From Diaporthe sp. PMI_573 (Eukaryota; Ascomycota; Sordariomycetes; Diaporthales; Diaporthaceae), in the NCBI GenBank assembly GCA_021399435.1, contig JAJTUP010000058.1:346521-410520 (forward strand): 64,000 nt of DNA, read 5' to 3'. Made by a program: the position numbers and the translations under genes. Below the pieces are notes generated by a model, which made no database searches, was not told where the DNA came from, and was given only the letters and a program-made list of their open reading frames with translations. Positions 27,936 through 39,600 of the stretch are shown here, one piece after another. Every line of letters starts with the position of its first letter. Position 1 is the stretch's first letter.

Positions 27936-28385
27936 TTAAAGAGCGCACCTCCAATCAACGTCGGCAGATTTTTTATATAGCTCAATTATATTGTCTCGGT
28001 ACTGTTCCCAGCCTTCCGGGGTGGCATAGCCGTGACTGCGGACCTGTCTTTGTGACGCATCAGGAGCTCTTGAAACCCCAATGGCTGGGTCCCACGGAGG
28101 TTCTGGATTTGGTGTGTATATGGACGATTGGGTGGGAGATTTGGAGCCAACTGGTCCGACATCGTTACTTGCATCAGTTCTGGAGGAGTCCTTGCCAGCA
28201 GGCAAATCGATAGTAGCGGTTGTAGAGTTTGAAGTGCTTATAACTTTGTCACCAATCCAGTCGCCATCTATTTCTAAACCAAAGCGTTCTGCGTTTGGCA
28301 TGATAAAATGTGAAGGACTCAAATCTTGGAATTGGAACAAGGGCTGTATTTCTTGAACGATAATATGGTTTACGGGAATTAACAT
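27936..28385 (-). CDS. Truncated Clr5-like domain protein
   Basis: 149 codons from an ATG. The N-terminal part is a disordered Ser/Pro/Asp-rich region. The end (TPEGWEQYRDNIIELYKK) matches the start of the fungal Clr5 DNA-binding-like domain (W..YRD.I..LY). The domain normally goes on for about 35 more residues (a helix-turn-helix), but the frame stops after SADVDWRCAL. The 3' part has therefore been lost or lies in an undetected exon. Clr5 proteins are expanded in fungal accessory regions; this one is unlikely to be functional. Confidence 0.45.
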   Translation of the reverse strand: MLIPVNHIIVQEIQPLFQFQDLSPSHFIMPNAERFGLEIDGDWIGDKVISTSNSTTATIDLPAGKDSSRTDASNDVGPVGSKSPTQSSIYTPNPEPPWDPAIGVSRAPDASQRQVRSHGYATPEGWEQYRDNIIELYKKSADVDWRCAL

Positions 28386-28799
28386 GTAATATTTTCTTAG
28401 TATAGTGAATTCTCTGGCTAGGGAAAGTTGATAGTGGGCTTTATGTACTTTAATTTTGGCCCTGTACCAAGATCCTGAACCGTGCTCACAAAAGTTGTTG
28501 GGTGTACTTTCCTGTACTTACTGGTGTACTTCTATTGAACTTTCCTTCTAGGAACCGGGGATGTAGAAGATATGTGATGCAATAATAGTCTTGGGCATTA
28601 GCTCCCCTACACACCGACTGAGCTCCAATTCGCAAAGCTGTGTACAGTGACCTGTTTGAGTTTACCAATCACTGATATATAAATAGTGCTAGATCGCTAC
28701 ACATCTTTGAACATAAGGTTGAGAAGTATTACATATACTATAGTGTAGTGAAACGGTACATTAAGTAGTTGGTACTAGGCCACAGCAACCCTTGTTTGT
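28386..28799. other. AT-rich intergenic
   Basis: No gene seen. Confidence 0.5.
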
Positions 28800-29350
28800 T
28801 TAGGGGGTTCTGTTCTGTGATTGGTCGGCATCTAGGCGACCCGTAGCAGTTGCAAACCGTATCGTTGCGCGCACTGCTTCCATGTTCGGGGTCCAGCTCT
28901 TATCGTCTGATGGCGACTTTCCTCCCAGGGAGAAAGAGAGGTTGCTTCGGTGGGTTTCTGTACATTGGAGCATCTCTGCTCGGTGCCTTGTCCATTGCGC
29001 GCATCGGAAAAGGAAGTGTTCTACCGTTTCTCTTGCCTGGTTGCATGCACATTGGTCTGAGGACGTTGGTTTGATCCGGTACAGGTATGTGTTGAGTCTG
29101 CCCATACTTGTCCTGAGTTGAGCGAGCATGCTCGCCTCTTTCCATGTGAGTCGGTCGTACAGCGTACGCGTGTGTTTGCCCGGTAGCGCGGCGTCCACTC
29201 TCTCGGAGTGCTTTCCAACGTTTTTTGGCAGGCCTCTGGTGTTACCATGTTCACGCCTCGCTCCGTTCAGCGTTATTGACTGCATGTTGGGGGTCTCTGT
29301 CTGTGGGGTGGTGCCCTGCCGGGTGGCGGCTTTGGCATTTTCCTTACATT
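28800..29350 (-). pseudogene. LINE (non-LTR retrotransposon) ORF2, 3' fragment
   Basis: The frame is open from about 29350 (TTPQTETPNMQSITLNGARR) and reads KEASMLAQLRTSMGRLNTYL, then CACNQARETVEHFLFRCAQW. This is the Cys/His knuckle (C.C...ET..HFL..C..W) that ends ORF2 of Tad/I-type LINEs, after RT and RNase H. The rest of the element is missing, as is usual for 5'-truncated LINE copies. No poly(A) tail is clear after 28800 on the minus strand. Confidence 0.75.
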
Positions 29351-30283
29351 CTCTTTAACGGCCACAGACCGTTTCTCAGCACTTCCCAATACAAATTTAT
29401 CGTAGGCTATTGATAAGGTTACTTAAGAATAGAGTCCTCCAGTAACTAAATATACTATTGCCCTCCATGATACCTCCTTCGTCAATATTGACGATCAAGT
29501 CTAGTTCTACCCATTCAAAGTCCTCTAGCTTATCAAAGTACTAATTCACTGCTTTGAGAGTAAATAAGGTGAATCTCTCGGCTTCTTGTTTCCAGCCCAT
29601 ATTGGAAATAACCTTAGGGTATCGCTTTTTTAGTTCAAGTAACTTCTGGTGTTAAACACCTGGTTGTATCTCAAAGTTGTTGTGAGAATACTAAAAACGC
29701 ATCTTATTGGCTAACGAGGAACACAAAGAGTACCCGGTTGGGAGTTGGCTACGTACTTTCGGCAAAAGGAGTACGTCTGCGTGGGGAGACAAATGATTTC
29801 ACTTTATGTGTTCGGTAGGGACGTTATTAAATTGTTAAGTATGAACCTACGAGAATGTAAAACCTGATCGAATAGCCCCTTTCGCTGTCGCTTACACGTG
29901 GCCTGAAAAGTCCCCGATATATATGTATGGCGCCAGTCAGCCCTGCGCAGTAATCAGAGATAGTGTTGTTCAAGCTCTCGGTCCGTATCATCAAGTACAG
30001 TATACCTCGTTGAAAGACTGTACTTTCAAAAAGACCCTTCAATTCTGGCTTTATAGGTGTATGTAGGCCTTCCTCGTAATCCATCCAAAGTCCGTAATCC
30101 TGGATTTAGAACAGTTATTTTTCATAGACAGGTACTTGTGAGTATGTAATTGTTCGGACTCTCCTATATACAGTGCATATTTATCATAGCCTCCCGCAAT
30201 GCTGTTGAAAACCCCACGAAACAGGCCTTCAATCGGATTCTCTGACATCCTCCTGCCACAATATTATAATACTCAGTTCAAAT
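29351..30283. other. AT-rich intergenic
   Basis: Only short frames without motifs. The end is the leader of the gene at 30284. Confidence 0.5.
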
Positions 30284-31566
30284 ATGGGCACTGTTTCGAA
30301 TTCCGCAACTCCAGGCATCCAGCAAACCCTGCCTAACGAGATTATCCTTGCGATCGGTGATCAATGCACTCCATTTCAGCGCTTGAGGCTTAAACGAGAG
30401 GGCCTGCAAATTAGTCCAACTGGGCTGCAGCATTCCATCGTCTGGTCCAAAATCTTCAAGAAGTCCGACTGGCCTGACGCAATGTTGAACGCTGGTGCGA
30501 ACCCTGTCCTCATTGGCAAAGACCTGCCATACTTATATCAAGGCACCTCCCGCCGGATCTATCTTATCCTTCTAGATCTTGATTTCAATGATGATGGTCA
30601 CCGTTCGCTACCCTTTGGCCACCGTCGTATCTTTGAGTATCTCCAAGACCACACGTGGGTTGACGAGCGTGCTGAGTGTTATCTGAATAACACGAACGTC
30701 GTCATTCGCTTCGAGAGCGCATATAGGCCGGTCGCGGGACGGCGGCACACGACTCTCCCAAACAGTACTTGGTCTTCTATATTTGACACATCTGACATGC
30801 AACACCCGTCGACATATGTTTCCTACTACGGGTTTGCAACCAAGCCCATAATTGCTAGCCTCTACCCTGTGCTGGAAAAGGCTCGAATATGGCATATCAA
30901 TTTCATGGAGTGCCCTGACCCATTTTTTAAAGAATTAGGATTGATTTCCTGGGCATTCCAGCAAGCCTCCAGCCGCGGACCCGATTGGGGCTTTTTTCGC
31001 TACAGAGCTGACCTCGCTCTGGAAGAGTCTTGTGAAGAGGAGGAAGGGGACATAAGACATGACTTTATAGTAAGCCACCTTACCATCAATCTTAGCGCTC
31101 ATGGTCCTTACACAATTTCTATTTGCAGAATGTCTGGCCACATGATGTGTTGCCTGGCGTGCCTGTTACAATGTTCCGCCGGAGGCGGCTAGGTCATCCA
31201 TCAGTAGTAAACGTGGCGATTACAACTTTTGGGCCCACCCCAGCATGGGTACGCTCCAGGAAACAACACGAGATCTATAATATGCCCACGAGAAACTTCA
31301 TTATGGGGAACATTCAAAGGCTCAGGTTAGTTTTTGCAGGGTTAAAGGAAGAGCATGAGAGGACTGTAGATGCTCTCCTGTGCCAAAGCCGAGGTGTTAA
31401 GGCACGACTGCCGTGTTCCTTATGTCGGGCGGGCGAGAGACCATTCAACGGTTGCGTTGAGCTGGATGTTGTTGATGTGGACCGCTGCGCAAACTGTATC
31501 CTTCTTTCCGGACAATGCGACAAGGCTAGCTTCGGAACTGGGCATTTGGGACGTGAACAGGGGTGA
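30284..31566 (+). CDS. 407-aa protein with C-terminal DUF3716-like Cys motif (2 exons)
   Basis: The model join(30284..31069,31129..31566) uses a 59-nt intron (GTAAGC..TTTGCAG) in phase 0. It replaces the C terminus of the unspliced frame with NVWPHDVLPGVPVTMFRRRR and a long tail. The N terminus (LPNEIILAIGDQCTPFQRLR) is F-box-like in position and pattern, but weakly so. The C terminus has PCSLCRAGERPFNGC, then DRCANCILLSGQCDKASF: paired cysteines arranged like the DUF3716 motif frequent in fungal accessory genes. The role is unknown; the Cys pattern suggests zinc binding. The gene is complete, with no stops or shifts. Confidence 0.65.
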
Positions 31567-32407
31567 TTAACCCGTCTCTTAGGGCGTGGCACTTATTTAC
31601 TCCAGCGAAAATGTCCTACTCGATAGAAAGTCCGAAACGAGAAAGAGACCTTTTTTTTTTTTGTACAAGAGTCCTTGCAACTTAGGCAGTGGTTCCGCTG
31701 GGTGACGATGTTGCTGCTCTGCATTGCTTCCACCACCACGAGAATACAACATTCAAAACGTTTCTCCGCCGCCAGGAATACTATGTGAAGCTAAATTCTA
31801 CAACAATCACCGAGAAATGCGTTTGATGATATCATTACATATGGTACTGGAAGATGTATTAAACAACATGAAAACAAAGGCAGTCTTCTGCGTTGCCGAT
31901 TCGACTCCCCGTTTCAATGCTACTTGAAGTGATGGCTGGATGAAATTCTTTCATAGCGAGGCCCAGGGGTAAAGTGAGAAATGCAAGTCGTGGATGTCTG
32001 ATTGGGAACACACATGCGGGTGGGAAACTGGGCCACCACGGGATTTGATTTCTTCCCACCTACCTTGCACGATTCGTCTATGCGAAGGGCACAACCGTGA
32101 GCCCCTTTTGAACAGCTAGTAATGTACTTTGATAAAATTTCGAAGTACTGCATAGTACATGGAAATATACCCAAACAAGTACCCATTGAAGTGTGTTTCT
32201 ACAACATCCTACACGATAGTACTTTTCTCATCGTTGCAGAACTAAATGTACCTAATTCCTTAAACATAAATATGGGAGTCCCGTAGTACAGTATATACTC
32301 CTTGATTAACAGGAGAGCGGTCTTTTACTATTGACACGATCGGTGCCACTGTTTAGCAAGTTTGACTTACAAACTGGTGTTGCATCATTGCTCATACCAC
32401 CCTCCAA
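31567..32407. other. Intergenic, no supported gene
   Basis: A T-run near 31650-31661 and short frames only. Confidence 0.5.
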
Positions 32408-32778
32408 ATGGATCCAGAAGCTCGAAGAATAGTGGTGAAAAGAATTAAGCGTGAACGTGAGATGTTTCGAAAGCGGCTACGAACGATTATGAAAAAGGTA
32501 GAAGGACTTCATACTCAATGTGGGGGGGAGGTGTTTCTTGCCATTCACAAGAATGGAAAGTTTTATGTGTTTTCCTCGAACCCAGAGAATAAAAGGTGGC
32601 CGCCGCCTCTGAGCGACATTGTTAGTCCAGACATCGCGTTGATTATCAACGTTTGGCGCTAATTGATTTTTAGATGCTCACATATCCATTGCCAGAAATT
32701 CATCATCCAACTAAAACTGTTGGCGCCCAAGGAGAATGGGAAGAAGACGTTGATGAGGACAGCTCTGCCGATCATTAA
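32408..32778 (+). CDS. MADS-box-like mini protein (2 exons)
   Basis: The model join(32408..32620,32674..32778) has a 53-nt intron with a GTTAGT donor, GCTAAT branch and TTTTAG acceptor, and gives 105 aa. Exon 1 reads RRIVVKRIKREREMFRKRLR, then MKKVEGLHTQCGGEVFLAIH and KNGKFYVFSS. This follows the layout of the SRF/MADS domain (basic helix, then L..LC..EV.L.I...GK.Y.F) but lacks the classic N-terminal basic signature and any K-box. Exon 2 gives a short acidic tail (WEEDVDEDSSADH). It may be a DNA-binding-like or dominant-interfering small protein; this is inferred from form only. Confidence 0.55.
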
Positions 32779-32917
32779 AAATGCCTCTCTCATTACATTT
32801 ACTCTGGAGGATTCACACGCAACTGGTTCATCTGGGGACAGGTATGCGGACGAGAGGCTGGCAAAAAAGACAATGCTTGCCTAGGTGCATGGGTGACGCC
32901 TCCTCAGCCTTGTAAAA

Positions 32918-33300
32918 GTGTTAGACATGCTGTCACGGATTCAAAGAGGGAAAGGAACGGCCTCAAAACTATTTGCACCAGTTTCTAGCGCCTTGTATAA
33001 ATTTTCGTTCATCGTGCTCGACGAGGAGGAATTCGCGAAGAAGCTGATACCCGAGATGTTCAAACACAACAACTACGCCTCGTTTGTCCGCCAGCTAAAC
33101 ATATACGGGTTTCGCAAGCGAGTCGGGCTGAGCTGGGCCAGGGAGCGGAAGAGAGCGACCCGGCTCTGGCGGCGACAGTTAGTTACAGTCCTGTCTGACC
33201 ACCTCGTCAATCTAGCCCGGCAGGAGGGGAGCTCCCTGCCGCTGCAGTGGGCCGACGTTCGCGCTTTTCACGGTGGGGACCAGTGCATGGGTCTGGTCAC
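32918..33300 (+). pseudogene. HSF-type DNA-binding domain fragment
   Basis: The frame reads [20 protein letters not shown], then [20 protein letters not shown]. This is the recognition helix and flanks of the heat-shock-factor domain (normally F..KL..M.. upstream and ..F.R....LL.I.R downstream). The first helix (FVxKL) is missing and the 3' part becomes [20 protein letters not shown] without the usual end. The frame is open to 33733 but from 33482 overlaps the long minus-strand gene. No start with the full domain is present, so it is a truncated copy, probably of an SFL1/HSF1-like regulator. Confidence 0.65.
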
Positions 33301-33481
33301 CTATTTCCCCGCTGCTCCACTTGCTGAGGTCCACGGTGCGTACATATTCGACGAAGATAAATTGGGGTTATTCACTCTTCCAGCCTCCATCGAGACCGAT
33401 CCACATATGGCACGGAACAAATCGTTCTTGCCACCCGGCTCTCGTTCTCGCGTTCCTCCAACTTCCCGCAGCATCGAAGCT

Positions 33482-36436
33482 TCAAGTATTTTCGAGCTCT
33501 TTGATACCATGATCGAGGTCTTCGACGACTTTGCTTGTCTTAACGGCCATATCTTTCCTGAGTCCCTCGCATGCTTGTACCTGCTGTACATTTTCGTGTG
33601 CAAGACGAGCCATCTTACTTTCTCCCCAAAACTTCTCAATTTCAGTAATCTTTTCGACACAAGCTTGGTAGTCTTTCTCCTTCATTTCCAGCAGGGCTTT
33701 CTCCTTTGCGGTAGCTTCCATCAGGCCGCCTAGAAACATGTGGATAGAACGCAACACCCCAGTCTTCTTCACCTTTACGTCCTTCTTTGCCTGCTCTGTC
33801 AATGATATCTGCTTGCGGAGATCCTCTATGAAAGAATCTGGATTGATCGTCAAAGTTTCGGTACCAGTGCTAAAGGATGATAGCAGGCGTTGTACTATTT
33901 GTTTGTCGCCCAGGGTGACAGTAAGCGATTTGGTGTCATGGGACCAGGGAATGTTGTAACTCTGTCCTGCAGTTGCTCTCAGAAATGAGGCCATGGCGAT
34001 TCTCCAAGGTGCGGGGTCGAAAGTCTCTGGCAGATGTATTTTGAACCCATGGGACAGCCCGATGACGTAGACAGCACTCCAAAAGATAGCAATGCCAGAA
34101 TTCTCACTTGATGCTCGTGGTCCACGGACCTCCGTGATGGGTCCCGTCAGGGTAGACGTCCCGTGAAATAGTGTCCCGATCTTCTCTGTGGCAGCCCTTG
34201 TGTGTTCCACAGCCGGCAGTGAATCCAAGAGCCTTACTCCATTGGAATCAAGCACAGCCAGGACCCAGTGGCCCAAAGAAGAATCGGAAGGCTTGATGGG
34301 AACGGGAACTAGGGTGATTGGCTTAGTGGCACTTTTTGAGTTGGCACACTGGTGCCAGCTATAGTCGGAGTCAGGCACAGCTTTCCCACGGGAGTCTATA
34401 ACTCTGACGGTACATGGGACCATATCGGCCAGTTTCTTGAAGGAATGACTGATGAGTTTGTCGTCCAGGAGATCATCCGCATCAAGGTTGTTAAGGAATT
34501 CGTCGTCGACGTCACGCTCAGTCTCGACCTGCGAAACAGAGAGTCTCCCATCATGTAGAGGGCTGGTTGTTGAAGGTGACAGCGGTTGTTGGACAGGCTG
34601 TTGAGAGTAATGACTGAGTTTAGCCACCGTTTCTCCGTGTTCAACCGCCGCTCTTTTACTCGACAGAGCCAGCTGCTCGCCCGCCTTTCGTTTCTTTGGG
34701 TCCACATTTGCACCCTTGCTTCGGGTCCGATTAGCAATGGCGGGAGGGGTAGCGTTGTGCGCAACGGCTTTGGGTGTTTCAGGTATTTGAGGACGGGGCG
34801 GAGAACTTGCACCGCTTCCGCAACGTCCCTGTCGGCCCTTCCCTGCCCCTCGTCCTCCGTTGTCTTGAGGCTTCGTATTTTCAGGGGTAAGTTCCTGCGT
34901 ATTTGGTCCTTCTGTCGCTTTGCCATGGTCTTGAGGAGAGCCTTCACCCTCGAGTCCACCTCCTCCTCTCGGTCTTGTACTTGTACCGCGGACGGACTTG
35001 AGTGTTTCCAGCATATCTTTCGACGGCAACGAGGGTGATCCTTCTGCGCTTGGAAGTTCCGTGCGATCTGAGAAATAACCACTGGCAACCTCTATGAAAT
35101 CTGACGAAGGGTGATGTTCAGGAGTAGAAGCAAACGATTTCTCGACTGTTGCGGCCGACGAGAAAACGTTATACTTTTTTTTTGGACGAGCCATGTTTCC
35201 AGGCAATTCCGGGTTATCAGCTCTCTCGGGCGCGGGTTGGACTGAGGACGTAGCTAACCCCGTTTGATTGGAGTCGTCCTGGACAGGCGGGTTGGGCGTT
35301 GGAGATCTGAGAAACTCGTCGTAATCAGGTTCTGGGAGATCTTGGGTAGGAAACTGAGAGAAGTCCTCATTAGAAACTTGCTTTGCAGCAACCTCCTGTG
35401 AACCCGGAGGTATCGTTTGACGACGGCGTGGCCGGCCTTGAGTTCGTCCGACATCGGCTTGATGAGTGTCCAGTCTGCTCGTAATTGAAGCAGACAGCGG
35501 TGGCTGGAGAGTCTTATTGTTGGATTTTGCGAGGGCGGCCACCGATTTCTCTCTGGACTCAGCTGCCAACCTTTTGTTTGGGGAATCAGATGGAATGTCG
35601 TCCAACGCTCGCTTCGCTGAGCCATTATTTGCCCCTTTCTCTCGGCTTTCAGCAGCCACTGCTGGGATGGGAGTGTTTCCTGCAATACTATCGGGTGATC
35701 GGATTGTTTGATGATGCTCTGGATGATCGTCACCGGCTTCACTTCCCCGTCGCCCCACCCGTCGCCCCCCTCGTCCCCCTCGTCCCCCTCGTCCCCCTCG
35801 TCCCCCTCGTCCCCCTCGTCCCCCTCGTCCCCTTCGTCCACCTCGTCCGCCTCGGACCGCTCGTCCTCCACTACGCACAGACGTTGTGTCTTCAGGGGTA
35901 CTTGGGGATGTGAGCTGATCAGCATTTTCCCCGGCGACGTGAATAGTGTTGTTCTCGCTTGTCTGCTCGACAAGCGAGCATTCATTTGTTCGCTCATCCG
36001 ACGCAGCGATAGATTCCGTTGATGTTGGCAGCATTTCCAAAGATGTGTGCTCGCTGGAGTCAGGAGCAGTACTCTGGCTCGCAAATTGTGTGTTTATAAG
36101 ATCGTCGAATTCAGTATCTCTAAGCCAATCGCCAAAGCTGTCAAAGTTGTTGAGGTTCGCTATGTTGTCTTGGTGATCGGCTCCTTTTTCAGACGAGGAT
36201 GTGGCTGGAGCCGCCACCGATCCCGCGGGCGGGTTGAAGACTTCGTTGGTTAGAGGTGAATATGTCGTTGGAAGGTTTAAGGATAAGATTCCTTTTAAGT
36301 TGATAGCTGGGTGATTTGCCCTAGACTCAAAAAGTTGAGGTTCTTGATACGACCCCGACTGGCTGATATCGTCCTGCGTCAGAACTGGAGGGTTGGACAA
36401 TTGATTGATGAGAAAGGAAGGAGTTGAGGCTTCCAT
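33482..36436 (-). CDS. 984-aa RGG-rich protein with Ulp1-like (C48) domain lacking catalytic Cys
   Basis: The ATG at 36436 starts one unbroken 984-codon frame. Residues 1-190 are disordered and acidic. Residues about 195-235 are a GGR repeat tract from a 9-bp tandem repeat. A GRPRRR AT-hook-like motif lies near 330, and several basic Pro-rich tracts follow. Residues about 680-860 resemble a Ulp1/SENP-type cysteine peptidase: GHWVLAVLD near 720 (the His-Trp and following Asp) and the later [12 protein letters not shown] near 779-790, which occupies the place of the usual D-C-G. There Ser stands for the nucleophile Cys, so it is probably inactive or altered. The C terminus is a long coiled coil. 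A role in SUMO/Ulp-like recognition is speculative. Its 3' end overlaps the HSF-fragment frame on the other strand. Confidence 0.65.
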   Translation of the reverse strand: MEASTPSFLINQLSNPPVLTQDDISQSGSYQEPQLFESRANHPAINLKGILSLNLPTTYSPLTNEVFNPPAGSVAAPATSSSEKGADHQDNIANLNNFDSFGDWLRDTEFDDLINTQFASQSTAPDSSEHTSLEMLPTSTESIAASDERTNECSLVEQTSENNTIHVAGENADQLTSPSTPEDTTSVRSGGRAVRGGRGGRRGRGGRGGRGGRGGRGGRGGRGGRRVGRRGSEAGDDHPEHHQTIRSPDSIAGNTPIPAVAAESREKGANNGSAKRALDDIPSDSPNKRLAAESREKSVAALAKSNNKTLQPPLSASITSRLDTHQADVGRTQGRPRRRQTIPPGSQEVAAKQVSNEDFSQFPTQDLPEPDYDEFLRSPTPNPPVQDDSNQTGLATSSVQPAPERADNPELPGNMARPKKKYNVFSSAATVEKSFASTPEHHPSSDFIEVASGYFSDRTELPSAEGSPSLPSKDMLETLKSVRGTSTRPRGGGGLEGEGSPQDHGKATEGPNTQELTPENTKPQDNGGRGAGKGRQGRCGSGASSPPRPQIPETPKAVAHNATPPAIANRTRSKGANVDPKKRKAGEQLALSSKRAAVEHGETVAKLSHYSQQPVQQPLSPSTTSPLHDGRLSVSQVETERDVDDEFLNNLDADDLLDDKLISHSFKKLADMVPCTVRVIDSRGKAVPDSDYSWHQCANSKSATKPITLVPVPIKPSDSSLGHWVLAVLDSNGVRLLDSLPAVEHTRAATEKIGTLFHGTSTLTGPITEVRGPRASSENSGIAIFWSAVYVIGLSHGFKIHLPETFDPAPWRIAMASFLRATAGQSYNIPWSHDTKSLTVTLGDKQIVQRLLSSFSTGTETLTINPDSFIEDLRKQISLTEQAKKDVKVKKTGVLRSIHMFLGGLMEATAKEKALLEMKEKDYQACVEKITEIEKFWGESKMARLAHENVQQVQACEGLRKDMAVKTSKVVEDLDHGIKELENT
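35755..35850 (-). repeat. Coding 9-bp minisatellite (GGR codons)
   Basis: The unit CCCCTCGTC (plus strand) recurs about nine times and encodes GlyGlyArg on the minus strand, making an RGG-type tract of the kind that binds RNA or nucleic acid. Confidence 0.85.
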
Positions 36437-36679
36437 TGAGCTGACAAGACGACTGTTAGCTCTCCCACCTCATAACTCGTCGGCCATTCAGACTTACTCT
36501 TCGTCCTGCTAGATGTAGAATTAAAGCTAGTAGCAGGATGTGCGCGGCGGGAATTTGAGTGATTCTTTGGAGAGAGATTGAATGGAATGGAAACGATGGG
36601 GTTTCCATCACGTACATATCACATCTCTATTTCACTGCTGTGGGCTTCCCTACCAACCTCCCTCCACCTTTCTATGCCA
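36437..36679. promoter_or_regulatory. Presumed promoter of the 984-aa gene
   Basis: Non-coding upstream sequence with no identified motif; the assignment rests on position only. Confidence 0.35.
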
Positions 36680-39600
36680 AGAGAACAAGAAAAACATCAA
36701 CACAGCAGCCCTCCCTGCCCACTCACTTGAGCACTGAGGAGCCAACCAGATTGAATCAATCGATCATCCCACATTGGCCGGCGTTCCTGACTGTATGTGT
36801 ATGCAGGCAACCATCGTTAATGCAGGTTTAGCGAGATATGGGCACCAATAAGGCGAGTGATGAGAATGGCTAACCCCAGCAGGTGTCACAATCTACCCCG
36901 GCGGCGAGGCTGGAAGCAGAAAGGCCCACCCAAGCGAACACGACTGCTGGCTAAACGACAACCACCTCCTCCTGATAGCCAATCGCCGTGGAACCAAGAC
37001 GGGCTGTTGACGCCGGGAGGAGGATGCAGGAGCGAAATACATGGTTCTCTGACGATATTGGAGGGTGGGAGGCGATCGATGGGAACGATTCAGGCAGCAG
37101 ATGTCACCCTCTACCCCGGCGACATGGTAGAGGCGAAACAGGACCTGATCGCCAATCGCCGTGGAATTGAGATGTGCTGCTGATGCTGGAAGATGCAGGC
37201 CGACCTGTTTTTCACGTTCACATTGGCAATTTTCTTCTTAAACAATATCTCATACCCCGCGGGGTTATATTGTCGGGTTGGCCGAGTCACTCCCAGTATA
37301 GGAGGTATTGTTGGCCTTGAGGACAATGCTGCATACCTCCATCCACCCGCGGTATCAAGGCAAAGACAGCGCAGAATCACGCATGTGTGTGTTGCCTCTG
37401 CGACAACGGACTCACAAATGACGCCGTCTTGGCCCCCTCCACGATCCCCTGTCCTGCCACGGGAGCAGTGCGGGACCAGCCTCCCGCGACACCCCTCGGG
37501 GTTCACAAGCCAGCCCCATTTTTGAAGGCGCTGTTTTACGTCCCTTGTGTGAGAGGCGGTTCACGAGGTGGACGAGGCTGGAGGAGACCCACCCATGCGA
37601 ACGTGATTGCTGGCTAAACGGGACCACCTCCTGATCGCCAACCACCGTGGAACCAAGACGTGCTACTGAGGCTTGGTCCGTCGGCGATATTAGAGGGTGG
37701 GATGCGCCCATCATCAACAGGAGTCCCAACCACCTTGTTTGTTATGTACACCTCCCCGGGGTAATAAAGGTCAGTGGGCCATGTCCTGTTACATTGAGCT
37801 CTAGGTACTGTTGGTATGGAAATTGCTAGAAAAGTGACAAAGTGGTGTGTGTGTCAAATGTAACTGGACATGGCCCACTGGCCTTTATTACCCTGGGGAG
37901 GTGTACCATGCAAGTCAGGCATACAATCTTTAGGCTTTAGACTCAGTCTGACCCTCCTCTCGAAGGATCTCGACTGCCTACTGGTCGGGTCCACTGCATC
38001 TTCAAGGCTGGGGAGGGACTCTTGGTCGAAACGAGTCTTAAATTCAATCCGCAGTGCCACGCCTCGACTCTGCCCTGGTGATTCAAATGCATATGCAGGA
38101 TTCCACTCATAATAGGTACTTACAGACATGTAAATACAGCATTTTTAACTCAAGTTGGTGGAGGTGCAGCGCGGAGCGCCAGAACACGGTGTTGGAACCA
38201 CACAATGTGAGAGTGTGATTGCACAGGAAATATTTCGCCACGCCCTCCGCTTGTGCGTAAATTGCCGTCGTTTTCCAACGCTCGACACAGTACTTGTCGA
38301 GCATACCCACAGGAGAAATTGCGCTAGGTCGAAAGCCAAAACTTCCGGCTACATGTTGCTGCCAGTTACTCCCAGGCAAGCCAGGCCGGGACCAGGGCCT
38401 CAGAGCGATTTCCTTGCAGCTTTCCCTGACCCCTGGGGATCAACGAGAGGGAGAAGACAGCTCTCACGCCGCAACCAACAAGGCGATACCCAATAGATGA
38501 GCATCAGTTTGGCCAGCCCTTTTCTTGCGTCAGGGGCGTGAACACAGATTTTGCTTCTGCCATGATGTTAGGAGCATGTGTCCGAGGAAGTCCTAAGGGA
38601 GCTAATGCCCTAAGATGGTTAGGAGAATATTGAATTCTCTAAAATAATTAGGGTCCGTATTCCTAACTCCATGGCTCTTTATCAACTTCTGAAGTGTCTT
38701 GACGCGAGCAGGCTGTACCTCCGTGTTCGTGTTCAATGAGGCAATCAACAGCCACCCCTGTTGACGCCCACGGCACAACTGCATCATTGATGCAGGTTTA
38801 GGGAGATATGGGCACCAATAAGGCGAGTGATGAGAATGGCTAACCCCAGCAGGTGTCACGATCTACCCCGGCGGCGAGGCTGAAAGCAAAAAGGCCCACC
38901 CAATCGAACACGACTGCTGGCTAAACGACAACCACCTCCTCCTGATAGCCAATCGCCGTGGAACCAAGACGTGCTATTGACGCCGGGAGGAGCGAAATAC
39001 ATATGATGGCCTGGTTCTCTGACGATATTGGAGGGTGGGAGGCGTATCAACAGGGACCCCAGCCACCTTTGTACACTTGGAAGGGGGTGTCCTCCTCGAC
39101 GGATCTTGACTGCATCCTGGTCAGGTCCACTACATCTTCAACGCCAGTAGGGGGGGAGTAGCGACGCCATTACAAGCCCGTTGGCGGATGCCGCCGGCAA
39201 GAGGTCGCGCCGGAGGTCCTTAACTTGAATCTCAGTTGATCCAACCTCTACCGTTCTGGTCCCACAGCACCAGAACTCACCAGAGATCAGCGCGCCAAGG
39301 CCTGGAATGTACAGTTCTTCGCCGACACGGATCCTATCGCTGGAGTTTACCAGCACGACAACTTCCTGTCCATCGGCGACGTCGCCCGTGACCTGGACCT
39401 TTGCTTAGCTGACACGGCCATTTCCAGGCCCTGAGCAAGGCACGGCGCAATACACCTACATGTTCCAGACAACCATCGTTTATGCAGGTTTAGCGAGATA
39501 TGAGCACCAATAAGACGAGTGATGAGAACGATTCACGCAACAGATGCCACGCTCTACCCCGGCGACGAGGCTGGAGGAGACCCACCGACGCGAACGCGAT

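Noticed and set aside
35254..36084. 276-codon minus ORF rich in Asp/Glu/Gly
   Set aside because: Shifted-frame shadow of the GGR repeat tract of the 984-aa gene.
16729..36436. Starship-type giant element
   Set aside because: No tyrosine-recombinase (DUF3435) captain is visible; some content resembles Starship cargo, but the defining gene is lacking in this window.
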